A DNA stretch of 64,000 nt from Castanea sativa. Taxonomy: Eukaryota > Streptophyta > Magnoliopsida > Fagales > Fagaceae. Position 1 is the first letter of the stretch, and the number at the start of each line of letters is the position of its first letter. The translations under genes and the position numbers were made by a program. Of this stretch, positions 26,201-37,866 are shown piece after piece. A model generated the notes under the pieces. The model saw only the letters and a program-made list of their open reading frames with translations, had not been told where the DNA came from and searched no databases. Where the stretch lies: positions 76,018,001-76,082,000 of the forward strand of contig NC_134013.1 in the NCBI RefSeq assembly GCF_040712315.1. The letters run 5' to 3'.

Positions 26201-26835
26201 TAGAGATAATTGAGTTCAAAGGATAAATCAAGCAACATATGCATATTAATTTAGAAAGCATGGAACTGCTTTCTTACTCCTCAAGGAATTCCAAAATAAA
26301 ACAATCTTTTTAACTCCATTATTATGGAAGAAGGGGGAAAGATAAAATGACACAATTGCAGGAAAGTCATGAGCACACTTTTCAAAGGCCTCAAGTGACA
26401 AAGTAAGATCCTTTATATCACAAAAGTACAAATATCAGCAATTAACTGATGTAGTACTGAAGAAATCTGATCTGGCATATCTATTATTCTACAAATCCTT
26501 AAAAGATACAACAGGATGGTCAGATATGACATTCTCATTATCTGTCATTTGTCTGCAAATTTAAGGTGCACTATTTTGGTAACATAAAAGATACCAAGAA
26601 TAATGATGTGCATGATAGTACAGGACCAGAAGAAAAATAAAGAAAAACTGATACACAAGGATGAGCTTAGAAAAATCCATTGCTTGACATGTTTTATACT
26701 TTACGGTACATACACTTCATACATCTCATCTTACTTCTTACAATGCATGAGGCCATTAAAGAAAATGTCTATCTGATCCTACAGCTAAAGGGAAAAAGAT
26801 ATCAATTCAATGAAAAAATTTCCCAGATTTCACTG
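23200..26835 (-). other. Low-repeat non-coding region downstream of the Agenet/ENT gene, with splice-like signals
   Basis: This 3.6-kb stretch is unusually free of MITEs. On the - strand several segments look like exons, with pyrimidine-rich tracts ending in CAG and followed by more GC-rich sequence. One starts at 26135 (after ctgcgttttccag). Another follows a ccatttcag at about 25987 and ends at a gaaag|gtcttg donor-like site near 25889. A 37-nt segment, 24244-24280, lies between ctgcag and gtaact. One starts at 23473 after ttttgttttcag. None carries a sustained frame. They may be 3' UTR exons, an alternative transcript end, or a separate non-coding RNA; this is inference. Confidence 0.3.
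25460..25479. repeat. Poly-G tract (20 nt)
   Basis: Uninterrupted G run following gtttgggtt. It could form a G-quadruplex, and its length in the assembly may be unreliable. Confidence 0.85.
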
Positions 26836-28423
26836 TCATCTAATGGGAATGTTGGTAACAGCAGAACCTAAGTTTCTTAGCTCCATCAAATGTTCATCGT
26901 TTGATATATGGAGCGAAAGACGAAGATTTGTGACCAATTCTTCCTGTTCCCAACTTAAAGGTCCACATGCATGCAATGCCTCTATAGTGCAACGGTAGGC
27001 ATGCAACTCTAACCTATGGATTTCAGCTGCTAGTTCCTCTTTTGTAGGAAGGAGACAATTTCCTTCCTTGTATCCCCTCTGACTAAAAGATTCAGCATCA
27101 CTAGAATGATCATCATCATTATCAATACGACCTGCAGAAAGATGAGGCAACTTATAGGAACAGTTGCTAGCGACACTACAACTACCAACAGAGGATGTAA
27201 CACTATCATCATAATTTGATTCTAAGTTTATTGCAAATGAACAACCAACAGCACCAATTGGTTTCCTCCTTTCTACATCCACTTCAGAAATCCCAGTTGT
27301 TTTGTTGTTAAAAGAAGCATTTATGCATTCTTCACCCACCATGTCTCTCTGGAAAGCATCAGCATCTACCTGTTTGGGCAATGTGGATGAATTGGCAGCA
27401 TTCAATCGATGACACCTGCCCTCTTTTTCTATTGCTCTAAATTTCTGCGCAACTCCAGCATATGCTTCAACTTCAGAATAACAGTAGGGCGATCCTCTCT
27501 TCAAAGTTTTAGAAGAAACAATGTGGGAATCTGGAAAATTCATTCTGGTCTTAACAGGAAAACAGTCATCTTTTACACGTATTTTTATCCTTGTGGTTCT
27601 TTTGTGAACTTGTGAGCTTAAATTTAGATTGTATTTCAGAGTTGAATTTTCATCATGTTTTCCATCTTCAAAGTTGCCAGAACCCTGCATGCAGAAGCAC
27701 AGAATAAACAAAAAAGTTTGCATACTAAACAAATATATAAAACTGATATTCAGTCTGCACTCATTTGTATAAAATATATAGCAGTTGGAAATTACAAGCT
27801 AACTAGATGTATAGCTCCTAACAGTCCGAAAGGGCTCGAAAATTTCATACAACATTCACTCAAAAAGACAGAATCTATTTCAACTTCAGGTCACTATTTA
27901 TGGGACTGTAAATATAAATAGATGCTAAACCCCCCAAGAAACAAACACACACACACATTGAACTGGGAATTTTAAAGAAGAAAAAGAAATTGCAGATTAA
28001 AATAGATTCATACTAAATTACCTTTCCAATCACAACCCATTTGTTGTCTTGCCAAGACTGCCTCACCCGGATGTCAAACTTTAAGACTTCAAATTCCCGA
28101 GAGGATCCAAGTATCCTCACCTTATAATAATTTTTCCCCAAATCCTGTGAAATTGTTGACATTTTCCAAGAAAAATTGTCAAACACCTCTACAACATCAC
28201 CAGGAACCCAGCTCCCTGAGATTTCAAGTGGAGGAGGGCAAGGCCTAATAGCCTTCCTGGATACCCTCTCCAAAACAGTCTTGCCATTGGCCTGCTCATA
28301 CCCGTCATATCTAATGGTGTAGTTGTGGCCATTACCGCAGATAATCTCAGCACAACGCCAGGAGCCCGAAGGCACCTCCCTTTTGCTTAATACTTCCACT
28401 TTATTCCCTTTCTTAAATCTCAT
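26836..28423 (-). CDS. Agenet (Tudor-like) and ENT domain protein
   Basis: Two coding exons: 28423-28022 and 27684-26836, with a 337-bp GT-AG intron. Phases join exactly to give 416 residues. Residues 1-134 hold two Agenet/Tudor-like modules: MRFKKGNKVEVLSKR with GSWRCAEI..NYTIRYDGYE, then WVPGDVVEVFDNFSWKMSTI..YKVRILG. The middle (about 140-345) is low-complexity and serine-rich. Residues 348-410 form an ENT domain (IHRLELHAYRCTIEALHA, GPLSWEQEELVTNLRLSL, ISNDEHLMEL). In plants such proteins are thought to read methylated histone tails or bind nucleic acid in the nucleus (Arabidopsis EML and At4g32440 type). The Agenet-then-ENT order is the reverse of EML proteins. The start was chosen at the ATG of MRFKKG because the frame upstream of it has no other ATG before a likely splice acceptor. 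The gene appears intact. Confidence 0.88.
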
Positions 28424-28450
28424 AATTGATGATACTGGTGTGGAATAACT

Positions 28451-29523
28451 GCTATTCAAAAATCATACAATGAATGTAAGAAACTAGGCAAAACCAAGAT
28501 CATTCAATATATAAATTAAAGCATTTCAAAAATGAAACATGAATATTGTAAATATTGTAACATTTCAAAGGAAGGAGTAGACACAAGGTTCATAATGATA
28601 AAAGCCATTGGAAGATAAAGCCAAACAAATTAAAGATTTTACTAAGGCCATGAATTTGATAAAATCTATATTTGCACAAAACACCAAAAAAAAAAGCAGT
28701 TGCAGAAATATAACTAGTTTTATAAATAAAATTTTGAACTTTTTCTTTCCTAATTTGATTTGGATTCTCAATAGCCAATAATAACTAACCCCCCACCCCC
28801 CAAAAAAAAAATCACCAAGACCGAGTCAAGAGAGGTAAACTTTGATTTCCTATTTAGCAATAGATGATCTAAAATTCAAAATTTAATCAATTTCCTTTTC
28901 CTACCTTTTCTCAGCAGCCAAACAGAGCATCAAGCATAACTACACAGAGAGCTCCTTTAATTTGACACTTATCTTTATAATTAGAAAAAAAAAAAAAAAA
29001 TACAAGAAACATGAGAGAAACAGAAACAAACACACATACACATTCTCTCACATGATCAGAAAACTAAATGACACTACATAAAATTCTGCTATGTTAGGAC
29101 GCTGAGAAAATAGAAGGAATACAAAGAAATCAGAATAAAATTTCTGAAAAAAATTTCACTCATCAAAAAAAATTGGCAAAACATAATAATGTCACTGAAC
29201 TAAGCTTAACAAAACTTCTGCTTCAGTTTCACTTTTTTTTTTTTTTTTTTTATTCTCCAAGACAAATAGAAACAGCAAAAAGTATAAACATAAAAATAAT
29301 AAAAAACAGAGAATTTTTTTTCCCTGCTTTTTCTCAGCAACCAAACAAAGGGTCAAACAAATTGGACTCAAACATTAAAAATCAAAACTTTCCCAGAAAA
29401 AAATAATAATAACTCACACCCATAACCAAAAACAAATTGAACCCATTTGAAAAAAAAAAAAATTGAATCTGAAAAGACCAAGATTAAGGAATTGAAAAAC
29501 ATAGATGAAGAGATTTCACTGAC
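28451..29523 (-). other. Probable 5' UTR intron of the Agenet/ENT gene
   Basis: On the - strand an acceptor-like tttttgaatag precedes the start-codon exon (near 28452), and a donor-like gtcagt at 29523-29518 follows an A-rich leader. The intervening 1.07 kb is AT-rich with no coding potential. The leader upstream contains (ACA)n-type repeats (about 29595-29615). Inferred from splice-like words only. Confidence 0.4.
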
Positions 29524-29639
29524 CCTTTTTTTTTTTTTTCTTTTCCTCAGAGCCCTTTTTTCTCTAATCACAAAAATTTCAGTCTCTTTGTGATTCTTGT
29601 TGTTGTTGTTGTTGTAATTGTTTCTACGTCTTTTTATTG

Positions 29640-30043
29640 CTTATTACTAATTGAGGTATTTATCTATTTGGTTTTTTTTTTTTTAAATAATAATAAATAA
29701 ATATAAGTAGGAGTATTTAATTAAGAGGAAAATAAACTTAATAAACAACGAATAAGGTATGCTTTCTATGCCAAGTTGCCAACCGCCCAAGAATAGCTTG
29801 TTGAGGTGGGCATTTAACTGTTACTTATAACAATCTTATTATTTTCTTCAATAAAAAAAAAATACAATCTTATTGTTTGGATTTTTTTTATAAACTTATT
29901 TGATTTGTTTAGATGTGAAAGGGAGGGTGTTTACCATGCACCCCTTTCAATTTTTAATACTCCTATAATTTTGTTTTTAAAATTATTATTATTAGGAAAA
30001 ATATAATTTTAACTTCCATCTTATAAGAACAGTTTCAAATTAA
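29640..30043. other. Upstream/intergenic sequence of the Agenet/ENT gene
   Basis: AT-rich, with no feature beyond A and T runs. The promoter of the - strand gene must lie here or just below, but I cannot point to a convincing TATA box. Confidence 0.35.
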
Positions 30044-30356
30044 TGCTCTATTTGTTTCGATGGAAAATATTATGTAAACATAATTTTTCGTATTTTTCAG
30101 TGTTTGATAGTATGAAAAAAAAAAAAAAAGTCAACAGAAAACTATCTTTAGTCAACATAAAAAATATAACTTATTTTTAGAGATTTTTTTCTATTAATTT
30201 TTTTTTTGAAAAATAACTCTATCTTACAACAAACTAAATAAGGGAAGTTCGCGGATTGTTTTTCAACTCATTTAAGATTGTTACCAAATATAAGAAAATG
30301 AGATAGTTTTATAGAAAATATTTTTTGAAAGTATCATTACTAAAACAAACAGAGCG
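30044..30356. mobile_element. MITE-like element of about 313 bp
   Basis: The left end gctctatttgtttcgatgg and the right end read inward (gctctgtttgttttagta) form inverted termini. The body includes gaaaata and ttttc words arranged symmetrically. No coding capacity; target duplication not clear. Confidence 0.5.
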
Positions 30357-31129
30357 TAAAGCCGTAAACCCTATAATTTTACAATAAGTTTTGAATTAAA
30401 AATTTAGAAATATTTAGACTATTACGAATTAAACTCTAAATTTTGTTTTAGTTTTTAATGGAACTTTGGAATTTAAAAATAGTATCAATCTAAACCCCTA
30501 ATAGAACTTAAATCTATTCCAAAATTATAGGGTTTAAAATATTATTTATCCTTATTATTAGAAGTATTACTAATTATTGTTAGTGGTAAAAGTATAAAAA
30601 AAAAAAATTATATCAGATTTTATGTACTAATTTTCTTTCTTTCTTTTTTTGGTGTTATTTTTTTGTTTTTTGTTTTTGTGTGGCTATAGTGAAGGATGGA
30701 TTGAGGATTGGATTTGGTTAAGTCACGCTAATGTAATTAGTGAGTTTTATAAATCGTTATTTCAATAGATTATGGTTGTTGAAGCATTAACGAAATTGGA
30801 TATTTCCAAATCCCGAATTTGCCTCTATTTATATTTTGGAATGGCCTTGCAATAAGTATTTTATTCTCCGAAATCAACACATTTAATGGTCTCACTAGCA
30901 GATATATTATCCATTAAGTTATGCAATAGTAGTTTCTCAAGAAAAAAAAAAAAAAAAGTTATGCAATAGTATGTAATATTAATAACCCCAAAAAACTATG
31001 TAAAATCATAAAGCTTTGGAGTTGGTTACAACTAATATTTGTGCATCACAATGCATTAGGTGGGTGCTCATTATATTATTGGTCTAAGGATGTTCATTAT
31101 ATGATTAATCTCGATTTTTCTATGATACA

Positions 31130-31130
<1 letters not shown>

Positions 31131-31160
<30 letters not shown>
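31131..31160. repeat. (GA)n microsatellite
   Basis: About 15 ga units. Confidence 0.9.
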
Positions 31161-31164
31161 AACT

Positions 31165-31445
31165 TTTGAACTTTTAAGGTTTGGAATTGTTTTCATTTTA
31201 GTCCATTAAGTTTGAAAATTTTCATTTTTATCCACTAATTTTGATTTTGTTTTCAAAGTAGTCATTATATCCATTTAGGTTGCTAATCTAACCATTAAAA
31301 AAGAGAGCAGAGAGGAAACGACGTTATTTTGTTGGTATTTTGAAAATAGTATCAAATTTGGTGGACTAAAATGAATAGTCTCAAGGGATCATAATGAAGC
31401 AACCTCGAAACATTAATGATCAAAAGTATAATTTAGTTTAAAATA
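31165..31445. mobile_element. Possible diverged MITE
   Basis: The left part (cattttagtccattaagttt) is matched in inverted orientation by the right part (read inward: cattttagtccaccaaattt). Outer ends are vague. This layout of tagtcca words recurs in the element at 42369-42740. Confidence 0.4.
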
Positions 31446-32093
31446 TGTTTAAGATAGAGTCTTGTTTGCACCAATATGTTTTGGCAAGATGGTAAAGAGA
31501 AATCATCATAGAATAGATACTATAAGTTCAAATTTTATATATGGGTTCAAGTTACACCTATTGTAACTTTAAAGAATATTAATTACATCACCTAATAACT
31601 TTCTATTGGATTAATAAATTGAAAATCTCATCACTAGATTACATATTATTTATATTCTTAACATGTATGCCAAATTTGATGTCAGTTGAATTTTATTTAC
31701 TATTTAATCCATAAATTCATCTTTGATACATAATTTCAAATTATAATATTTGAACTTTAAATATATGATTGATAACATAGATATTTATGTTTGACTGTCT
31801 TGAAATTTTGTAAGTATGAATAATATACGAAAATAATATAATTCAATGATGGATTTGCAAAATTTGCCTATAATAAAAAAAATATAGGGTAGTGTAACAT
31901 AAACGCATAACACACACATATATAGAACGAGTATGTTAATATTTGAGGGGATTATTTAGTGACTTGAAAAAGAAAAACTTTTTTTTAGCTTCTCAAAAAA
32001 AAAAAACTTTTGAGAGGATGACATGTCATTGATTATGAATCACATATATGGTATCTTAGAGAGATTGAACAATATCACTAGAGGGAAAGGCTC

Positions 32094-32272
32094 TTAAACT
32101 TAAATCACTGCACACCCTTGGTGTGAAGGTTACTCTATTAGTATAAGTGCTTATAAAGTACAGAGAGTAAGTGTCCGGATTCAAGTTTTCAAGAGGGAAC
32201 TTTACATACATATATACTTGAATTAGATTAGAGTAGAATTTTTATTTTGTATAAAAAAAACATTTAACTTAA
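32094..32272 (+). mobile_element. tRNA-derived SINE, copy 3, degenerate
   Basis: The body is about 32105-32261, collinear with copy 1: actgcacacccttggtgtga, agtataagtgctt, attcaagtt, acatacatatatacttgaat, tagagtagaattt, then a ttgtataaaaaaaa tail. A and B boxes each carry mismatches. The flanking words ttaaacttaa and tttaacttaa (32094-32103, 32263-32272) fit a decayed target duplication. Confidence 0.7.
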
Positions 32273-35200
32273 GAACTCTTTATTATAATGTCTTTTGAAG
32301 ATTAATAATATTTTTTCCTTAAATATTTTCATATGAATTTGTTACATTAATAAATTTATCGTGTTATTTGTAAATAATTCTACAATTTTTTTGTGATAAG
32401 ATAATTTTACAATTGCTTATGTAGACCATCTCCTGCATTTTAAAGAACTCTGTTTCGGTGATGAATTCGTACATTTTAAAACTAAATTAAGCAAATGGAG
32501 TTATACAAATTAGTCAATTTCCCAAAAAATAAATCTTCAAAAGTGTGCTCTACGAGTCTCAAAAGAAATTCATTTACTAAGTATCTCTCATGTTGTCATG
32601 TGTAAAGGGTCAAACATTCTCTGGGGCTAGTTTGAAATTAGAGTGGCAGCTAATTTTCCCATTTGACTAGGTGTGCTTCTGAATATGTCAACACGTACAT
32701 TCATCTTTAACAAAACAAACAGTGAAAGAACAAGGATGATTTAGCTCGTATTGCAGATATTATTCCATCCCAAGTGGTAGCCCAGGCATATATATGTACA
32801 AATTGCTGTGTATAAAACTAAGTATATACGAATAAATGTATAATTGTCAATTGCCAGAAACCATAATGATTGTTTGTTTAAAAGGTTTTTCTACCAGTCA
32901 TCTCTGCCGTTGGAAATGGAGTCACCCCACTTTTCCATTATCATCAACTTTGGGAGGTCCTTTTTTGTTTTTGTTTTTGTTTTTTGATAATTTGAGTGGT
33001 ACAATTTAGTGTGCATATTGCATATTAGTTATATATCCATGCCATGCTTAGATTGATTAAAATAATTCTTCAAGAATCATACTATTAATCACAACTTATT
33101 AAAGTGATTGACCGTGAGTGGTGAACAATTATTTTTACATGAATCCATCACTTTTTTTTTCATCATTCATACTCGACCACATTAAAATTGTGGTAAAAGT
33201 TGCAACACTAAAATTGTACTCCTAGACTTTCTCTAGTTCAATTTATGTAAATTTAGGGAATTTTTCGGTATAAATGTAAGTGAAATTGAACAATAAAATA
33301 CTAGTTAATAAAAGTAAAATAAAATATTACTTTAAGTTATATGACTCAAATAAGGCAGATTTATTTTTATCTAGTGGGTAATTAAATTATATTAAAATAC
33401 ATAATCAAATTGATATTAAATTACTTCAAACTTTTAGTAATAGATTTTTAACTGAAATAGTAATATAATTTTTTTGAAACTTTAGTACACTCAGATTCTG
33501 AGTAAAATTATCTTAATAATTTTGGTATATTTACATTACACTCTTTTATTGGTTAAGGGAAAAAAAAAAAAAATCCTAAAGTGGATGGCATAAAGAGTAA
33601 TTTTTTTTCCAAAAAAAAATTATAAAGAAAAAAGACAGGGCATCCACTCGCGTAACTTCTTTCAAATAAGAACATTTCAATTTGATTCTCTCCTTTTACT
33701 TTTTCAGTTTGAATACCAAATTGTTCACCAGGGGAGGGGTCATGACTATGTAATACAAAGTTCTTTTGAGAGTGACATTTGCCTTTACTTAAAAAAAAAT
33801 GATAAAAGAGAGAGAGAGAGATAATTGCCAAATTATATGCAATGGAGAAGACACTTTTTTTTTCCTATCAATTTGAATTGAAGAAATTTCCTCTAATTCA
33901 TTACATGATGTTTCGTAACATAATATTTGTATGCTTTTATCACATGATTTATTAAATTATTAAAATAAGTTGCATAACTATGAAAAAAAAAATCAAATGC
34001 TTAAATGTACATATAGATAGTCATTTGGATCACATAAGTACTAATAGGGTAGAGAAATTTTATGCCCAACCCTTTTAATTTAAATTGAAAATTTATATTT
34101 TAGTTTGTTAAGAGAAACTATTTATTGCACCGGGAGGACCACATATTATTCAGTAGTCCTCTCATCCACTAATATAATTTGCATTTGTTTGGATTAATTA
34201 AATCAAAATTAATTCAAGTCACATTATTAGTCCCAAAAAATTAAAATATTACAAACATATAAACAAAAAATCAATGATGGTCATGGTGAAGTTGTCTGGA
34301 TTTATTTCTTTTCTTTTTGGATGGTCATGGACAATTCGGTTTGGAGGTCGTCAAAATTGAATTTTCTCCATCTTCTAAGATGGCAATTAATGGTGTGATG
34401 AAATTGTTGGCTATTGTAATTAGGATTTTGACAAATGACAATACATGATATTATTGGATGGAAGGAATAACCATTAGATCTGAAATTGACTTCCCAATTA
34501 ATGTAGTGAATGATTTTTCCATCCTTTTTTTATTATCACTTTTTTAAAAATACTAAGTATTTTAATATACACGGGCAGAGGGGAGAAGGTTTTAAAGAAT
34601 ACTAAGTATTTTCCGATTAAGACGTAGTCATGCCTTTGGTGAGAGTTTGGTTTCACACTTTCCTGCTTCTCTGCATGAATTCTATTATAATGTCACCACT
34701 AACTCACACCTTTGCTATATCTATTAACACCAACAAAAAAAAAAATTAAAAGGGACAAAATAATGAAATTCACAGAGTGTGACGGAAAAGAATAGTTTTT
34801 GGTGGATTTTTGGTTGGCTATTAGTAAAATATTCCAACACAAGAACTATCCCTTTTTAACAATATCTATCCTAATCGTTTAGACATTGCAAATATTATAT
34901 TCGTAATTATTATTATGTTATTAAAATAATTATTTTATTTTAACATTCCAGTAGAATTTCTCCCGAGTAAAAAACAATTGAACAATTGGAACATTCTAGC
35001 TAAGAGCCTAAGACGATGTATTATTATTAGTGATTTGCCATATATGTATATATTGTGTGTACAATGTGCATAACAAATTTCACAACTTTTTTTACAATTG
35101 TTATCCTTGATATGTTATGATTAGGGTAATTACTATATACCACTAATTATACAATTTTTATTGAACACTAGCCACAAAATGTACCTCTGCGGGGGAAAGA

Positions 35201-36429
35201 GGGATAATTTTTTTTTAAAAGAAGATAACGAATTTCACAATTATTTAATAATTGCAAAGGGATTATAATTGATGTTCCATAAAAATAGTGTTAATATCAT
35301 AATACGTGAAAATAATATGATGCATATTATTGGGTATTTCCCTGATCGGTTGAGCACTTGAGGTTGCAATTAAGGGGATGATTTTTTTTTTTTTTTTGGT
35401 ACCATAGATTTTTTTTTTTATATATATTTGTTTGATATATAGAATTTTTCCCAGCCACCAGATGAGTTTATTGATGTCAGTTGCAATTTGTCCATACTTG
35501 CCCAACTAATTATCAAATTCCTAAGTCCTAACTAAAATATGCCAAAAGTATCTGTGGCTAAATTTTGTTGAAAGTCATACCAAAAACTCTCTCTCTACTT
35601 TTTCAGTTTTCACATGTTTGTTGTAGCAGCTTCGACCCCGTCTTTATTCTCACTCTCACATGCGCGCGCACACACACACACATCCCTCTCTCTCTCTCCA
35701 AAACAATAAGTTCGTTTGACACAAATTTCCTTCTGTTTTTTACTTTTTTTTTTTTTTTAGCCATTAGATGGTATGTTGTTATTGGTATATTGTGATTGCG
35801 TGCACAATAAAATAGATCAATTTGTGTGAAAAATGATGTTACACTAGTCACAAATTTACAATAACAAATTCTAAAATAGATCGTGATAAAGTTGTATTCT
35901 TAATATTATTTATCTCGTGATATTTAAAAAAAAGAAATGTTTATAGTTTGAATTCCCTTTGTTTTAACCATCAAATTATTAACTATAAAAATTGTTTGTT
36001 GTGTATTTTCGGATGTCGACCAACAATTATTCATGGCTAATTGGTTAGTCTTAAATCTGAATTAAAAGGAAAAAAAAGGAAAACATCCAATAAATAGCAA
36101 ATTTAATTGATTTCACAAAATGTTATATTAAAAATGGTAAAAGGCTAAAGGCTTTTTAATAATAATAATAATAATTCGATAGATGTGAATAAGAAATGAT
36201 TTGAAAGTTGAAAGTATCTACTAAAAAGACTAGAAATATGAGGTATTATACCATCCAATAAAGTTAATGACAAAAAAAAATTCACAACACTTTTAAATTA
36301 GCCAACTAGCTCACACATAAAACAACCCCCCTTTCCTCTCCCAACACACACAATGTGCAATTAACTTTTTTTAATAGCGCATGTATAAGATGATGGGTTA
36401 ATTTGTTGTGAAATTGTTGTGAAGTTTTA
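32273..36429. other. AT-rich intergenic sequence
   Basis: No gene was recognised. It holds poly-A/T runs, a (CA)n/(CT)n tract at about 35664-35699, and possible MITE fragments rich in cacaac and gttgtg words near 35070 and 36280-36428. Open frames of 60-92 codons here are low-complexity. Confidence 0.45.
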
Positions 36430-37863
36430 GGTGGCGTTTGGTATGGGAGAATGTACATTACTCTTGGCATTCAGATTCCTAGGAATGTAAATATTCCTAT
36501 GTTTAGTTTAATTGAGAAGCTAATAAGATTCTTAGGAATGTGAGATTATAATGTTTGGTTTATTTTCAAGAATCTTAACTGAATTATTTATTTTTCCCAT
36601 TCTAGCCTTAGATTTGTAAATCAAATATAAGTCTTTTTATAAATAAATAAAAAAATCTCTAAATAAATAATGAAAAACAAAATATAAACTATAAATTATG
36701 ACAAATTCATTAAAACTATAGTCTAACATTTCAAAATGACAAGTACAATACAAAAATAACTATTTAAATTCTGAAATGCTTTATTCTTAATAATAATTTT
36801 TAAAAGAACTTAATCAATAACAAAACAACCTGACAACGTCTAGGTCTATAAGACCATAGAAATAGCAATAAATATAAAAGTAGTTCATCAAGAATGAAAC
36901 AAATGCGATTTATTACATATATAATGTATTCACCCTTGCATCTGTGCGCACTTGAGTAATATAGTTATACCTAACGTCCCCAAGCAATGAGTAAAAATAA
37001 TCACATTTTCATGTATCACCCATAAACAATTTTCCAGCTTTGATTCTTTCTAATATAGAAAGTCCTTCAATTTTCAATAGCTCATTGAATACTTTCATTC
37101 TTCTCTCAGTTTCCTCTGACTCAATCTTGAAGCAAGATGCAATGGTGGCCATATGTCCATTATTTTCCTCCAAAAAAAAAAAAAAAAGCAACTAGTGGTC
37201 AAATATAGCACCAAAGCCACCTTTGGCATAAATCCTAAGACATTCCAATGTGTTTCAAAATCCAAAAACGTGCATACAAATATGATGGGCTGCTAAAAAT
37301 AAAAAATCTACACATTCTGTATCATTGTATAACAAACATCAAAAGCACCACTGTAATGTATGAATCTAGAAACAAAGCCATTAATCTAAAAACAGATAAT
37401 AAAAAAACAAAAAACCAGATGAAGCCACCAATCCAGATCTATATTTCTAGCAACTAAACAAAACTAAGATTTGAGGTACAATTGGCAACAATGGAGGGTC
37501 CCCTTCAATTTTTTTTTTTCACACGTGAAATCTAAATAGAACTCTATTAATGAATATATCAACAGAGTTGTTTATCATGTTTATGTTATTTTGGTTGTAA
37601 CAGATAATGTTGTTTTCGCGGGAAGAGATAAAAACAAAAGAAAATATATTGATAATTTGTTTTTTATTTTATCTCAATTGCTTAAATGATAAGAAAAAAT
37701 GCTTAAAATGCTTAAAGGAAATTCACATTCCTACTGAAAGGGGATTAAAGGGAGAATGCTGGTTCTCTTCGCATCTGATTCCCTAATGTGATTTGCAACC
37801 AAACATGGAAATCTTTAAACATTATTGAGAATTTTAAAATATTATCATGTACCAAACACCACA
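36430..37863 (-). mobile_element. Decayed PIF/Harbinger-type transposon
   Basis: A TTA target duplication (36427-36429, 37864-37866) brackets 1434 bp. The termini are ggtggcgtttggta at the left and tgtggtgtttggta read inward at the right. On the - strand, 37191-37009 encodes a fragment with MKVFNELLKIEG..SILERIKAGKL, which resembles the C-terminal region of the Myb/SANT-like ORF1 protein of plant Harbinger elements. No transposase DDE region is visible, so the element is non-autonomous and degenerate. Confidence 0.6.
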
Positions 37864-37866
37864 TTA

